Shown here piece by piece: positions 19,787 to 31,203 of a stretch of 64,000 nt of DNA. Below the pieces are notes generated by a model, which did no database searches, had not been told where the DNA came from, and saw only the letters and a program-made list of their open reading frames with translations. The position numbers and the translations under genes are program-made. Origin of the DNA: Boswellia sacra (taxonomy: Eukaryota > Streptophyta > Magnoliopsida > Sapindales > Burseraceae); NCBI GenBank assembly GCA_013180625.2, contig SNVD02004951.1, forward strand, positions 1 to 64,000. Reading direction: 5' to 3'. How positions within the stretch are numbered: position 1 is the stretch's first letter; every line of letters starts with the position of its first letter.

Positions 19787-21402
19787 TATTTGTATTTTAT
19801 AGTAATTAAATTTGTATAATATGTACAATCTTGATATAGATTATTAAGTACTAATTAAATTATTACAATATTAACAATATTATTTTCAAAATGTATACCT
19901 TTAATATAATCAATATATTATTTTCTAAATATGTAACTAGAAATATGATAAAAATAATCTTATAATATTAAATATATGATTTATCGTAAGTTAAATTAAT
20001 TAATTAATTTATTAATGTTTCATAAAATATATAATGTTAATTAATTGGTACATGCCAATCATATTATTACTATTATTAGATTGAAATTAAATCAACATGC
20101 TATTGAAAAATTATTTAATTGTATTATCAACTATTTGAAAAATTGTCAGTTAACTAATTTACAAGCAATAATACCCTTTTAACATTATTTTTAATAGAGT
20201 ATGTAACATTATTACTAATAAAATCAAATGGTAATTAATGGTAATTAAATATTTGTATTTTATAGTAACTAAATTTATATAATAAATACAATCTTGATAT
20301 AGATTAATAAGTACTAATTAAATTATTGTAATATTAACAATATTATTTTCAAAATGTATACATTTAATATAATCAATATATTATTTTCAAAATGTACACT
20401 CGACATATCGGATGAAAGAGAAAACAATTTTGTCGAGTGTCGGATGACACTGTAAACTCTTCGGATGATGTATCCGACACTTGAATCCGATACTCGACAA
20501 ATTGATTTCACTTTCATCTAGTGTCGGATGAAAGTGAAAACAATTTGTCGAGTGTCGGATTCGAGTGTCAGATACATCATCCGAAGAGTTTACAGTGTCG
20601 GATTCAATTTTGTCGAGTGTTGGATGAAGAATCCGACACTGTAAACTATTCGGATGATGTATCCGACACTCGACAAATTGTTTTCACTTTCATCCGATAT
20701 GTCGAGTGTCGGCTATCCGACACATCTCGAGTGTCGGATTAAGAATCCGACACTGTAAAATCTTCCATGATGTATCCGACACTCGACAAATTGTTTTCAC
20801 TTTCAGCCGACATGTCGAGTGTCTGATATCCGACACATCTCGACAACGTCAATTAACTAGTTTGCAATCAATAATACACTTTTAACATTATTTCTAATAG
20901 ATTATGTAACATTATTACTAATAAAATCAAATGGTAATTAAATATTTGTATTTTATAGTAATTAAATTTGTATAATATATACAATATTACAATCTTGATA
21001 TAGATTACTAAATACTAATTAAATTATTACAATATTAATAAGATTATTTTCAAAATGTATACCTTTAATATAATCAATATAGTATTTTCTAAATATGTAA
21101 ATAAAAAAATGATAAAAATAATCTTATAACCTTAAATATATGATTTATCGTAATTTAAATTAATTAATTGAATTATTAATATTTCATAAATATTTATAAT
21201 GTTAACTAATTGGTACATGAATATGCCAATCATATTCTTACTATTATTATATTGAAATTAAGTCAACATGCTATTGAAAAATTATTTAATTATATTATCA
21301 ACTATTTGAAAATTTATCAATTAATTAGTTTACAAGCAATAATACACTTTTAACATTATTTCTAATAGAGTATGTAACATTATTACTAATAAAATCAAAT
21401 GA
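19787..21402. repeat. AT-rich tandem repeat, unit about 460 bp, three copies
   Basis: The phrase ATATTTGTATTTTATAGTAA recurs at about 19787, 20249 and 20941, and TATGTAACATTATTACTAAT recurs near the end of each unit. Copies 1 and 3 are about 462 bp. In copy 2 about 215 bp are replaced by the palindromic array at 20397-20847. No coding capacity is seen. Confidence 0.75.
20397..20847. repeat. Palindromic array built on the motif TCGAGTGTCGGAT
   Basis: About four modules of 80-110 bp alternate in orientation. Each contains ACTCGACAAATTG, TTTTCACTTTCATCCGA and ACTGTAAACTCTTCGGATG. Modules at 20434-20517 and 20526-20610 form an inverted repeat with roughly 80-base arms, about five mismatches and a loop of about 10 bases. 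Two more modules follow in direct order. The open frame that crosses it is a by-product. Confidence 0.8.
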
Positions 21403-21589
21403 TAATACACAACCATTTTGATTTTTGTTTGAAGATATATTGTTTTTATTATTGTTAAAAAATGATCATAATTATAAATAATATGATGAAAAATTGAGAA
21501 TTGAGTTATTTGCAAATATGTAAATATTATAAAGGGACAAGATTGTAAAATACGTAAATAATACATGGGTGTAATTATAAAAATGTAAA

Positions 21590-21667
21590 TGTTTAGGGGC
21601 GGGGCGGGACAAGTCTGGATCCACTCAAATTTTTTTTTGCCCCGCCCCGCCCCATTGCCAACCCTAG
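21590..21667. repeat. GC-rich inverted repeat, probable truncated hAT-MITE end
   Basis: GGGGCGGGGCGGGAC and GCCCCGCCCCGCCCC face each other about 30 bp apart in AT-rich DNA. The right side ends ATTGCCAACCCTA, like the terminal sequence of plant hAT MITEs. No matching left end was found. Confidence 0.35.
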
Positions 21668-21968
21668 TCAAGGTAATTGCCATCCCTTTGAATGTTTCTT
21701 ATTTTTTTTAATCTAACCTAAACACATTTGTAGTAAGCACTATAAAGTGAAGTGAAAAAGAGAAGAAAATACTTTGGTGAAAATATCGTAGGAAGCAAAA
21801 GGTGATCTTATTTGTATAATTAAGCATTTGTTATTTTTTAACAATATGTATAATGGAAGCATGCATTTAGTTTAAAATATTATTTGTTAATAATCCTTTT
21901 ATAATATTCAATTTGTAAGAACAAGTGTTTTGGATTCATTTCCAAACACATTTTATATTTTTATTTTC

Positions 21969-23499
21969 TGACACATCCGAAAAAGGATTGTCTCCCAAGT
22001 ATAGGAGTGTCGAAGTAATAAACCCGGTAAGACCGGGGTCGATCCACGAGGAAGGGAATTTAAGCGTTACAAATTATAAGCTAAACAAATGTGATATGGA
22101 TGATTCAAAGAGGTGACATGATAATATCAACAAGTATGTAAGATGGTAGGTGGTATTACCGACCATTCAAATATAAAACAAAAAGCAAGAGGAGGTAAAA
22201 CCATCCATGGAAATAGGTGGTATAACCAACAACCATTGTAAATTAAAGAACAATTTCATAAGGTGGTAGAACCTACCATAGTAAATAAAATAAAAAGTTC
22301 ATAAACAATAGAATAATTAAAATACAAGAGGAATTAACACAATAACAATGAAGGCTAAGGTTAGGGGATCCGCCCTTGATATTTCAAATAAGGATAATTA
22401 ACCCATTTTAGTTATATGAATTATATTTGTTTCATTACCAATATTTATACCACTTCTTGTAAATGTGTTCAAGCATCCAATGTGCCAATCACTATATGTC
22501 TACAACAAATCAAGGTTCCTAACTAGATTCGTGTCGGTAAGGAAGAACCATACATCATCTAGAAAGGATCCAAGCATTTGATGTGCCAAGGATTGTCGAC
22601 AATGGATCAAGACCTCCACTTTACGAGTGGTGTCAAGATTGATTAAGAAATTAAATATAAATCATATTGAATAAACATTATAAGATTAAGATTATTAAGC
22701 ACATATTAAGGGTTAGAGAATCCTTATTCTCATATCAAGGGTTTCACCCTTTCACCTTAGCAAAAGAGAAATTAGAAGAACATTATAATAGAAAGAAAAT
22801 AAAATGCAAGAAAAAGGAAATTCATTAATAACATAAACACACAAAACACAATACAAGATCCTAGCCAAAGCCAAAATGTTCCAGCCAAGGCCAAGATGCC
22901 CTAATGGGTCACAAGGCACCTCTATTTATAGATACATCCATGGGCAAACTTGTCAAATTACAAGGGCATAATTGTCAAATATTAGATGTAAATATCTTTG
23001 ACAATTGGGATCATTAGGCACCGACTTTGACCATCAATTTTGACATCGAAATGTTGTGAATTTTAATCACATGTCTTCATGAAAGTTGTAGATATTTCTC
23101 TCAGCTTTCTAGAACATATTGATTTGCACAATTTGGATACGTATTTTGAGAGATACGGTCCAAATACTGAGGCCTGGTCAGACTGGGCCGAGACTGTAGA
23201 TGGGTTCACTTCAAGCCCAATTTTGGTCCACTAAGAGCCCGAATTTGATGATGCTTGTAAAATGCAATCTTGTAGACAATTGAATCAGCTTTCCAAAACA
23301 TTAAGAATTGCACCATTCTGATCTATAAATAGAGAGTTATGCCCATTTTACCGAACCTGTAACAAAACCAAAATTAAGAGGAATTAATTCCAAAGATGCA
23401 AATGCTACAAATATGCTTAAGTTGAGGAATTTAATGACACTATTAATGCAATATGATGAACTAAACTCTTATTAAACATGCATATTTAAGTGTTCATCA
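21969..23499. mobile_element. Probable solo LTR, 1.53 kb
   Basis: The segment starts TGACACATCCG and ends GTTCATCA, flanked on both sides by TTTTC (21964-21968 and 23500-23504), a 5-bp target duplication. TG...CA ends, a 5-bp duplication and the absence of coding sequence fit a solo LTR left after recombination between two LTRs. The start region (CTCCCAAGTATAGGAGTGTC) resembles a motif common in plant LTR elements. It splits the repeat ATTCATTTCCAAACACA, which continues on each side. Confidence 0.6.
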
Positions 23500-23741
23500 T
23501 TTTCAAAATTTGATTTTAATGATTCATTTCCAAACACATATCTTGTTTTTATTTTCAAAATTTCAGTTCAAGAATTCATTTTCAAACACATATTCTTAAA
23601 ACCATTTTCAAATTTGCATTTTACGAATTCATTTCCAAACGCATTTCCCTTACTTAAAATACATTCTCTAAATCGTAGAAATTCATTTTCCAAATCATTT
23701 TGAAAACAAAAACACATAATTCAAAAAAGAACACAGTGAAA

Positions 23742-25603
23742 GTCTATCGAAGGAGTCATCGAACTATGGCCAGTGTCAGCATCGACAATTTTCATCATAA
23801 AGATAATTGATCAGAGTAAATCGATTTGCTACATGGCGCCAAAATTTCCAACAATAAACTCATTGTTTGGCTGCAGCAATCGAGACAACTCCCTGCCACC
23901 TGACATTTTGTCGCTTTCTCGTCTTTAAGTATGCATTTTCAAACGATGAAACACGTAGCGTGATGTAGACCGACCTTCAGAGATTATTTTGGTATCGGTG
24001 ATAACTTAAAGAATTATACATATTTTAGTACCTCTTTTTCTTTTCTTGGCATATTGTTTTATTTTCAAGTGAAACTTGTTTATTTATGTTTGTTTTGTTT
24101 TCAATTTTCTTAGTTGTAGAAAGCAAATGAAAGCAATTGGAGCGAATTCAAATAAAAAACGTTCAAATTTTGCCTCTGTTAGATAACTAACTTCTTAGAA
24201 TTAATTGTATCGATCTATAATGAACTAGATTTTGTATCATATATCATTGAAAATCTCTAGATGTCTAATTTCTGTAGAATTTTACAGTTCATGAATCCGA
24301 GTTGTGTACCAAAAGTTATGGTCAAAAGAGTGAAGGTAGCATAGAGCAAAAATTTTGAAGAGCTAAAATAGAGCACACAAGACAGAAAGTTTGCGCACCT
24401 GCGCCAGTACCTCTATAGCCCTGCATAGTTATGACTTGAAAAAAAAAATTTTTTTCCCAATTTTGGAGTCCTAAACCCTCTACATATAAATAGGACTTCA
24501 TAAAATGTGTTTGGGGTTCTAAGGGGCCAGGGAGGCCTAAGAGGACAGCTAGAAGTAAGATTTGATAATCTATAAACTAGTTTTTCTTTCTTTTCTCCTA
24601 TCATGATTTATGTTTTATTAAATTCAGATATAAACTAATTTTCTTGTCTAGACCTAAGATATAACCGAATTATGATGTTTGGATTCTTTTAATCTCAATC
24701 TATTGATATTTTATTCCAATATTGTTGAGCAAGTTAATTATATGCTTAATTGTTGTGATTGTTCGACCAACTTTTGCATAATCTAATATATAAATTAGAT
24801 TGAGAAGTTAATTTATATTAGTCGTTGATCAATTTGTCATAAATTGCCATAAGATAAAAATATCTATGTGATTTATGCAACCTTATAAAATTTCTTGTGC
24901 TTAATCGGTGTTTATAGATTGTTAGAATTGACAGAGATGTAATTCTCTTTTATAAACATACATTCTTTTTGCTTGAGAAAGAATAACAATTACATTAATT
25001 AAATTGGTTGGCAAAATAGGAATAAACATTGATGTTATTAAATTTGAGAATTATAATGGATGAATTTGGGTAAAATCTGACACTACAGAGCTTTTATATT
25101 TTGGAATTTTCATAGTTTAAATCATTGTATTTTTTTATTTACTTAATTTTAGTGTAGTTTTTATTATTAGTTTATTTTCCATTAAATTGTCATTCTTTTA
25201 TTTGTCATTCAAATAACATAAGAGTTAGATTAAATTTGATAGTTAATAACATAATCCTCTACAAATGATACTTTATTTTTCACTCTATTACTTGTTATAA
25301 TTCTATGCACTTAACAACAATCAGACGTGTTGCAAATGCGTCGATATAAATTGCCGACATTGGTCATAAATGAACCTTTGGCGAAAGATTTAAAAAATAA
25401 AAATAATTTAATTCCATAAATGTGTTCAATATTTTTAATTAAAAAACTAATTTAAATATTTTTATTATTTGTATTCTAAATTAATACAATTAATACAATA
25501 AATGGATGCACCAAACATAATATAGTTTTTACATAGACTATTTTTTGTATTATATAATGCAATGCAATACTATACTGTATAGTATAGCACAACAAATATA
25601 CCC
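23742..25603. other. Intergenic, no gene seen; possible old LTR remnant
   Basis: No supported coding region is present. A TATA-like TACATATAAATAGG lies near 24481-24494 within sequence that may be degraded LTR material, but no borders were found. The last 60 bp end CCCTTA and resemble the end of another MITE abutting the next element. Confidence 0.4.
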
Positions 25604-25606
25604 TTA

Positions 25607-26409
25607 GGGCATGTTTGGCACGCGACATTGTATAGTATAGTATAGTATTGTATTATATAACATTGCATTGTATAGTACTGAAAATAATGTTATGTCAAAA
25701 TTATATAGCGTTTTGTGTACTCATGTATTGTATTAATTTGTACAAAAAAGTAAAAAAATTTTTTTCAAAAAAGATATACAAAATATAGATATATTTTTAG
25801 TTTATTTATAAAATTAGTTATTTAGCAATTTATTGAACAGTTGTTAATTGTTGAAAAAATTACTTGTGGTCCAATACCTCCACTAGACCTATTAGACAAT
25901 TCGAGTTTATGGTGGCATGCTAGGTGCCAATTGGTCTAACATGGGTGGTCCAATACCTCCACTAGACCTATTAGACAATTCGAGTTTATGGTGGCATGCT
26001 AGGTGCCAATTGGTCTAACATGGGCAGTGGACCTCTAATGTCACCCAGTGAAAACGGTGACTCTTTTCATCCTTTTTTATTTTTAGAAAATAAATTTTAA
26101 ATAAATTTAATTTTATAAAATATCTATTAAATACATCTTTATTTATTTTAAAATTTTAAAAAATTAGAGGATATTGTTGGATATATATAATTTTATAAGA
26201 ATAATTTTAATATTTTTTATTAGTGCTATACAATATAATGCTAATGTCATGGATTAGCTCTACATAATTTAATACAATATTGATGCATCTAAGGGTTGTC
26301 CTTTATATTAATTAATACTATACTAAATTAACACCAAATACATATATTATACTATTCAATACAATATAATAAAATAGTACTATATAATATCACGCATCAA
26401 ACATTTTCA
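25607..26409. mobile_element. PIF/Harbinger-like MITE, copy 1, with internal tandem duplication
   Basis: The left end is GGGCATGTTTGGCACGCGA after a TTA (25604-25606). The right end, TCACGCATCAAACATTTTC, is its degenerate reverse complement. The element shares most of its length with the inverted copy at 27989-28711. It has no coding capacity, so it would depend on a transposase elsewhere. The right border is uncertain by a few bases. Confidence 0.65.
25867..26024. repeat. Perfect 79-bp tandem duplication inside the MITE
   Basis: GGTCCAATACCTCCACTAGA begins at 25868 and again at 25947, and the copies look identical throughout. The sister MITE at 27989-28711 has a single, diverged copy, so the duplication is recent. 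Confidence 0.88.
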
Positions 26410-26944
26410 TCATTATTTCTATGAATTGCCTGGTAAATGAATTGCACTTATTAATGCACTAATTATATTTTCCAATAAAGTTAATTAGAAAAGAGCAATG
26501 TAGAAGCAGAGAAAACTATTCTTATGAGTGGTTTTATATTTTCTCGGGAGAAAAAGGCTGCAATTCATTATTTCTTAAATTCGGTATTGCCAATCAGCAA
26601 TTTTCTACCAACATTCCAAATTCTTGTTGACGAAACATGAGACAGAATTTTCAATATGATAAAAGACGCATAGCTTCGTGCTGTGGCCCGCTGGTTGAAA
26701 ATACAACAGTAACTATACAACATAACAGCATCGGTTGAAAGATAATGAAGTAAATGTGAATTTTAATTCCGAGAAAAAGAACATTCTTCTGCGAGTGTGA
26801 GGCACTAAAGATTATTTTTCACAGCAAGAACAGTGATGAGCTTCAATTAATCACAAAAAAGGCCTCAGCATCATCTGTTTCTCTGAAACTTGCCATGTTT
26901 CTCTTATATGTTCCACCAGCTAGCTGCAGGCTGATGAGCAGCTT

Positions 26945-27468
26945 TCATGGCTTGGATGGTGGGTGCCTGTTTCCAATAGGATTGGGTCCAGAAGGTACTT
27001 TATGAGTATTATCTTTCAATTGTCTTCTTGATTTAATCTTTACAAAGAAACAAGATATGTTGGTATTAGCAACTTTAATCAAATGATTAGAATGAATAGA
27101 AAATTGAATAACTTAATAAACAAGGTGATAATTAGTACATACATTACATACTTTACTAACCCAAGTAGCTAATATGTATCGGCTGGCCGTGCTCATTCTT
27201 GGTTTTGCAGGTCCAAGCCTAAAATCAACTGCAAGTGAGGCATCACAAAAAATAATCATTTAATTATTTTCACTTCATGTATATATAGATATTCTAATCA
27301 ATGAAACTTTGAGTGAATAAGTTGAGGCCAGAAGTAGGGTCACTTGCCTGAGTCTACAGCTTGAATGATGATAGCTGCGGAGCAAATACTGTGAGAAGCT
27401 GTAAGGAGAATTATAACAAGAATATAAGCTTGAGCTTGACCCTTCATCTTAAACATTAACTTGGGCAT
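26945..27468 (-). CDS. CLE46: CLE peptide precursor, TDIF/CLE46-like, three exons
   Basis: A secreted signalling peptide precursor of 93 residues, from exons 27468-27348, 27228-27161 and 27037-26945. The N-terminus has a hydrophobic signal peptide (YILVIILLTASHSICSAA). The C-terminus ends with the 12-residue CLE motif HKVPSGPNPIGN (residues 75-86) followed by RHPPSKP. Pro, Gly and Asn at the conserved positions fit the family; the His start and PNPI core resemble TDIF-type peptides that signal to receptor kinases in vascular meristems. Intron 1 has a GC donor (CAG|GCAAGT), intron 2 a GTTAGT donor, and all phases match. The 5' UTR contains a (GA)n tract, with a TATA box at 27556-27563. The CLE46 label rests on the motif and on the remembered adjacency of CLE46 to UBC7 in Arabidopsis; the CLE family call is firm. 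Confidence 0.82.
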
Positions 27469-27555
27469 ACTGCAGAGAGAGAGAGAGAGAAAGAGAGAGC
27501 AATTGAGAATTTCAAGGGCTGGGGAATGGGGGCTTTACAAGCAGGAAGGGTTAGC

Positions 27556-27563
27556 ATTTATAG
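27556..27563 (-). promoter_or_regulatory. TATA box of the CLE gene
   Basis: The minus strand reads CTATAAAT about 90 bp before the ATG. A GA-rich 5' UTR tract (27475-27500) lies between it and the start. Confidence 0.55.
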
Positions 27564-27988
27564 CTAATAAATTTGTTTAGTTAATCATAGCTTAGTTTGA
27601 AAAGTATGCAACTCCATGCTAAAGGTGTCTGGGACGTGGGAATCCTATGCCATAGAGATTAGAGTTAACATGGCTGAGAACTTTGATTTCTTGTCCGAAT
27701 ATGTTGACTTGCTTTTGGCTATCATAACCTGTTAACCATATTATAAAGTCATTACTCCACTGTCCTCCTACTTCCCAACCTAAAGTTATCCTCAAAGCAG
27801 CCATGTTAAAATCTTGGGATTTGCTGGTCTAGCATTTGATTTTCCAAATCTTTACTCCGGGTAAATGTTAATAAGTAGCTAATGAATGTAAATGATGGAA
27901 CAGTCTTTGTGTCAGGTAGTGAAGTTGTTTTTGTTCATCAAATGTGCAGCATTATTGAACATTGCATGCCCCTGGTACTACTTTTTTA

Positions 27989-28711
27989 GTGGCATATTTG
28001 ATACGCGATACTGAATAATACTATTTTACTATATTGTATTAAATAGTGCAATACATATGTTTGGTGCTAATTTAACATAATATTAATTAATACAAAGTAT
28101 AACCCTTAGATGCATCAACATTTATTGAATTATGTAGAGCTAATCCATGATATTGGCATTACATTGTATAGTATTACTAAAAAATGTCAAAATTATCCCT
28201 ATAAAATTCTATATATCTAACAATACCATCTAATTTTAAAAATTTTTAAAATAAATAAAGATGTATTTAATAGATAAATTATAAAATCAAATTTATTTTA
28301 AAATTTATTTTTTAAAAATAAAGAACGAATGAAGGGAGCCACCGCCTTCAATCGGTGACACCAAAGGTCCACTACCTCTGTTGGACTAATTGACATCTAA
28401 CATACCACCATAAACTTAAATTGTCTAATAGGTCCAATGGAAGCATTGACCATAAATAATTTTTTTAATAATTAGTAATTGTTCGATAAATTATTAAATA
28501 ACTAATTTTATAAATAAACTAAAAATATATTTATATTTTGTATATCTTTTTTGAAAAAAAAATCTTATTTTTTTGTTCAAATTAATACAATACATAAATT
28601 TACTAAACGCTGTATAATTTTAATATAATATTATTTTTAATACTATATAATATAATACTATAAAATATTATATTATATTATACAATATAATATCACGTAG
28701 CACGCATGCCC
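27989..28711. mobile_element. PIF/Harbinger-like MITE, copy 2, inverted relative to copy 1
   Basis: TTA flanks both sides (27986-27988 and 28712-28714), the 3-bp target duplication of PIF/Harbinger elements. Ends are GTGGCATATTTGATACGCG and ...CACGCATGCCC. Most of its interior matches the reverse complement of 25607-26409, including the block around CATACCACCATAAAC. It has no coding capacity. Confidence 0.7.
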
Positions 28712-28714
28712 TTA

Positions 28715-29500
28715 ATGTTCCTCAAGTGATTATAAGATTAACTGGACATGAAGTTTGTAAAAGCAATTTCAGAATGGTCTGTTCTGCTCAGTCTGAATCC
28801 ATCTTTCAATTACGTCCGAGCGAACTGGCAATCTGCTCCTCATTATTAGCTTCCAAGTCAAAAAACTTCTACAGCAGCAGCAGCTCTTTCAAGAAGTATG
28901 GTACTATCAGAAAGAGTTAATTTAAATGTGTTTTTGGTTCATTTGTCAATCATCATTGAGAAAAAGGTGCAAAAGTGCATGGGACACCACTCATTAAGGG
29001 GAAGACTCCTACCATCTTAATGATGCTAAATGCCTCATTGACCCTGGATGAGACATCGTATAATGATGTAATAAGCACTGTCACTGCAGATTCTCTGTCC
29101 GGATTTTGTTTGTTTATAATTAAGCTATTGTTTGATTTTGTTATCATTTTGGTCTGGGATGAAAAGTTTCTTGTCTCCTTTGGATATTCCTGTTATGCTT
29201 GTGGTTGAGCAGGTTGTTCTGTTCTGGCTTTTTTGACCACTCTTATTCATGCAGGAAGGCAACTGGAATCTCCACTACTTCAAGGCTTCATTACTACTTC
29301 AATTGCTTAACGATTTCGTGTAGAAAAGCCCCTATATGTCAAGTGTGTAAACTTCACTTTATTGAGGTCAATCTTTTTCCAATTTTCCATTGATTCGGTT
29401 CTGTCAATAGCTTTGAGGTTCAAGATTTTCTTTGGTTCAGTGATTTAACATAGCGCTGCATTTTCTAAATTGTAACTTTTTTGGAGCCCAGCGAACAAGA
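28715..29500. other. Intergenic, no supported gene
   Basis: Several short open frames occur on both strands but none shows a recognisable motif or splice-supported extension. Confidence 0.5.
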
Positions 29501-29572
29501 GGGCATTTGGTCTAGTGGTATGATTCTCGCTTAGGGTGCGACAGGTCCCGAGTTCAATTCTCGGAATGCCCC
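29501..29572 (+). tRNA. trnP-AGG: tRNA-Pro(AGG), first copy, with an anticodon-stem mismatch
   Basis: The 72-nt cloverleaf has acceptor arms GGGCATT and AATGCCC, D-loop AGTGGTATG, anticodon loop TTAGGGT with anticodon AGG (29533-29535), and T arm GAGTTCAATTC. Compared with the second copy, position 43 is C instead of G, so the 27:43 pair is C:C. A CAA motif lies just upstream and a TTTT terminator follows. It may be a weakened gene. Confidence 0.88.
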
Positions 29573-29663
29573 TTTTGTGCACGTTGCGGGCTTCCTGAGC
29601 CATTTTTTATATCATGGGACTAGTGTCTATCATATTCGCAACGCGATACACCCGTTCTCATAA

Positions 29664-29735
29664 GGGCATTTGGTCTAGTGGTATGATTCTCGCTTAGGGT
29701 GCGAGAGGTCCCGAGTTCAATTCTCGGAATGCCCC
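29664..29735 (+). tRNA. trnP-AGG: tRNA-Pro(AGG), second copy, intact stems
   Basis: It is identical to the first copy except that the anticodon stem CTCGC/GCGAG is fully paired. The anticodon AGG is at 29696-29698. The T-run after it is only TTT, so termination may need downstream sequence. The two genes are 163 bp apart and came from a local duplication of the tRNA unit. Confidence 0.93.
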
Positions 29736-31090
29736 TTTCCCAGTTATGTGTTGCGTCTAATAAAATTTGTGCTTTGCTAAAAAATTGAGATCATGTCGCT
29801 GCTTACCGTTTCCCAAGTGCTTTTAGTTAGGCCTTTGATACTGCAGCACCACACACCAAAATTGGCCTTTATTTTTTCAGTGGGGATTGGCTCGATTGGT
29901 CACTTGGTTGACTTTATTGTCCTTAAAATCCAGCACTTCGAGCATCTACATGGTCCGTAGTGGACCATTACATGAATCAAAAAATAAGAGAGAAGGGTAA
30001 ACATGTATGTATTTTTTAATACTTTATTTTTCTAATCAAGTTCCATGTTAAAATTCGAGTCCAGTTATCATATCGGTGACTTTCTTACTATAACTGAAAT
30101 TAGCCGCTAAAATGCAATATCTAAAATAGACTAATTTACACATGAAATTAGTAGCTCGAACCAATAAGAAAAAAAAAAGGTATCATATTAATTTTAAAAT
30201 CCAAATCAAAACTCTCTACTTCCACATTTATAAAGTGATTGTTGCTTTGGAAAGAGAAAAAGTAGAAAATATTAACATAAAATTAGCATAAAAGGACTCG
30301 ATAGGGTCAAGCCCTTGACATTATTATTTGCCTACATGCTCACATCCATAGCCTCCCCATGTGATATAACCAAAACCAAGCATGACTTTATTGAGACGAA
30401 TAAAGGTGACCATTGCATTTGCTATGGACTCTAGCAAAAGAAAGTGATTGAATTCCATGCCGAAACCATTGTGAGAATCTAAACATTTCCTATCAAAAAT
30501 TAATGCTTAGCTTGGGTCCAAGTACGACCCTCAAGAATAGACGCTTGCTTGCTTTGCTCGTTGTGTGGTACACATCCAAGATCCTATTCAAAAAACAAAT
30601 AAAAAGCTATTCCATTTGTACCTAATTATAAGCAAGAGTAATTCTGCTTAAGAGATGTTTGGGAGCCAAGAAAAATTTCCATCAAGGGAAAAAAGATTAA
30701 AGAGACATGTAAGATATATAGCGAAGGCTAGGACCCAGTGAAGAGCATTTTAATTGGACGTAAAATCTATACAAGCTACGCAAACTCTTAATTATTTATC
30801 TAGGTAGCCATAATATTAATTTTAAAGTTAAGGCAGCAACATGACATTTGATTATTGGACACTTTACCTAAGAAGAATGTCATTAATATATATATACATA
30901 CATATATTTTGGTAAAGAAATTAAAATCTTCCGTGCCAAACGTTCTTTTATAATACAATCTAACATGTTCAACACAACCGTGTTTCCTTTTCCGATAGGA
31001 AAAGAATCGGTAACAATTATAATAATTAAGAAAACTCTGAGCAGTAATTAAAACAGAATCTGTCATAAATAAATAAATAATTACCATCAT
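29736..31090. other. Intergenic, no gene seen
   Basis: No coding region or RNA gene was recognised. Open frames are short and lack motifs. Confidence 0.5.
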
Positions 31091-31102
31091 CTATATATAA
31101 TG
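31091..31102 (+). promoter_or_regulatory. TATA box of the E2 gene
   Basis: CTATATATAATG lies about 110 bp before the ATG of the ubiquitin-conjugating enzyme gene, giving an expected start near 31130. Confidence 0.5.
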
Positions 31103-31203
31103 TGAAGCAGAGGCAAACAAAATCAGCTGTGCTTTTGCTATTCCCTTCCCTCCTCGTCTCTTGTGCCTTCTAGACTTCTCTTTTTCTCGATTTCTGATAT
31201 TGA

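Larger units (their letters stand above)
18852..23738. mobile_element. Candidate non-autonomous DNA transposon with short inverted ends
   Basis: The left end reads GGCTGTGTTCTTTT and the right end, reverse-complemented, reads CACTGTGTTCTTTT. AAA flanks both ends (18849-18851 and 23739-23741), which could be a 3-bp target duplication of CACTA type. Near both ends a degenerate motif around ATTCATTTCCAAACACA recurs, as subterminal repeats do. No transposase is present. A GC-rich stretch at 19040-19320 might be a captured gene fragment. The short, imperfect ends make this a weak call. Confidence 0.3.

Noticed and set aside
20521..20742. Open frame of 73 codons inside the palindromic array.
   Set aside because: The frame follows from repeated CG-rich modules without stops; no motif or splice context.
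28975..29208. 77-codon plus-strand frame as a possible retrotransposon fragment.
   Set aside because: No match to protease, integrase or reverse transcriptase motifs could be seen.
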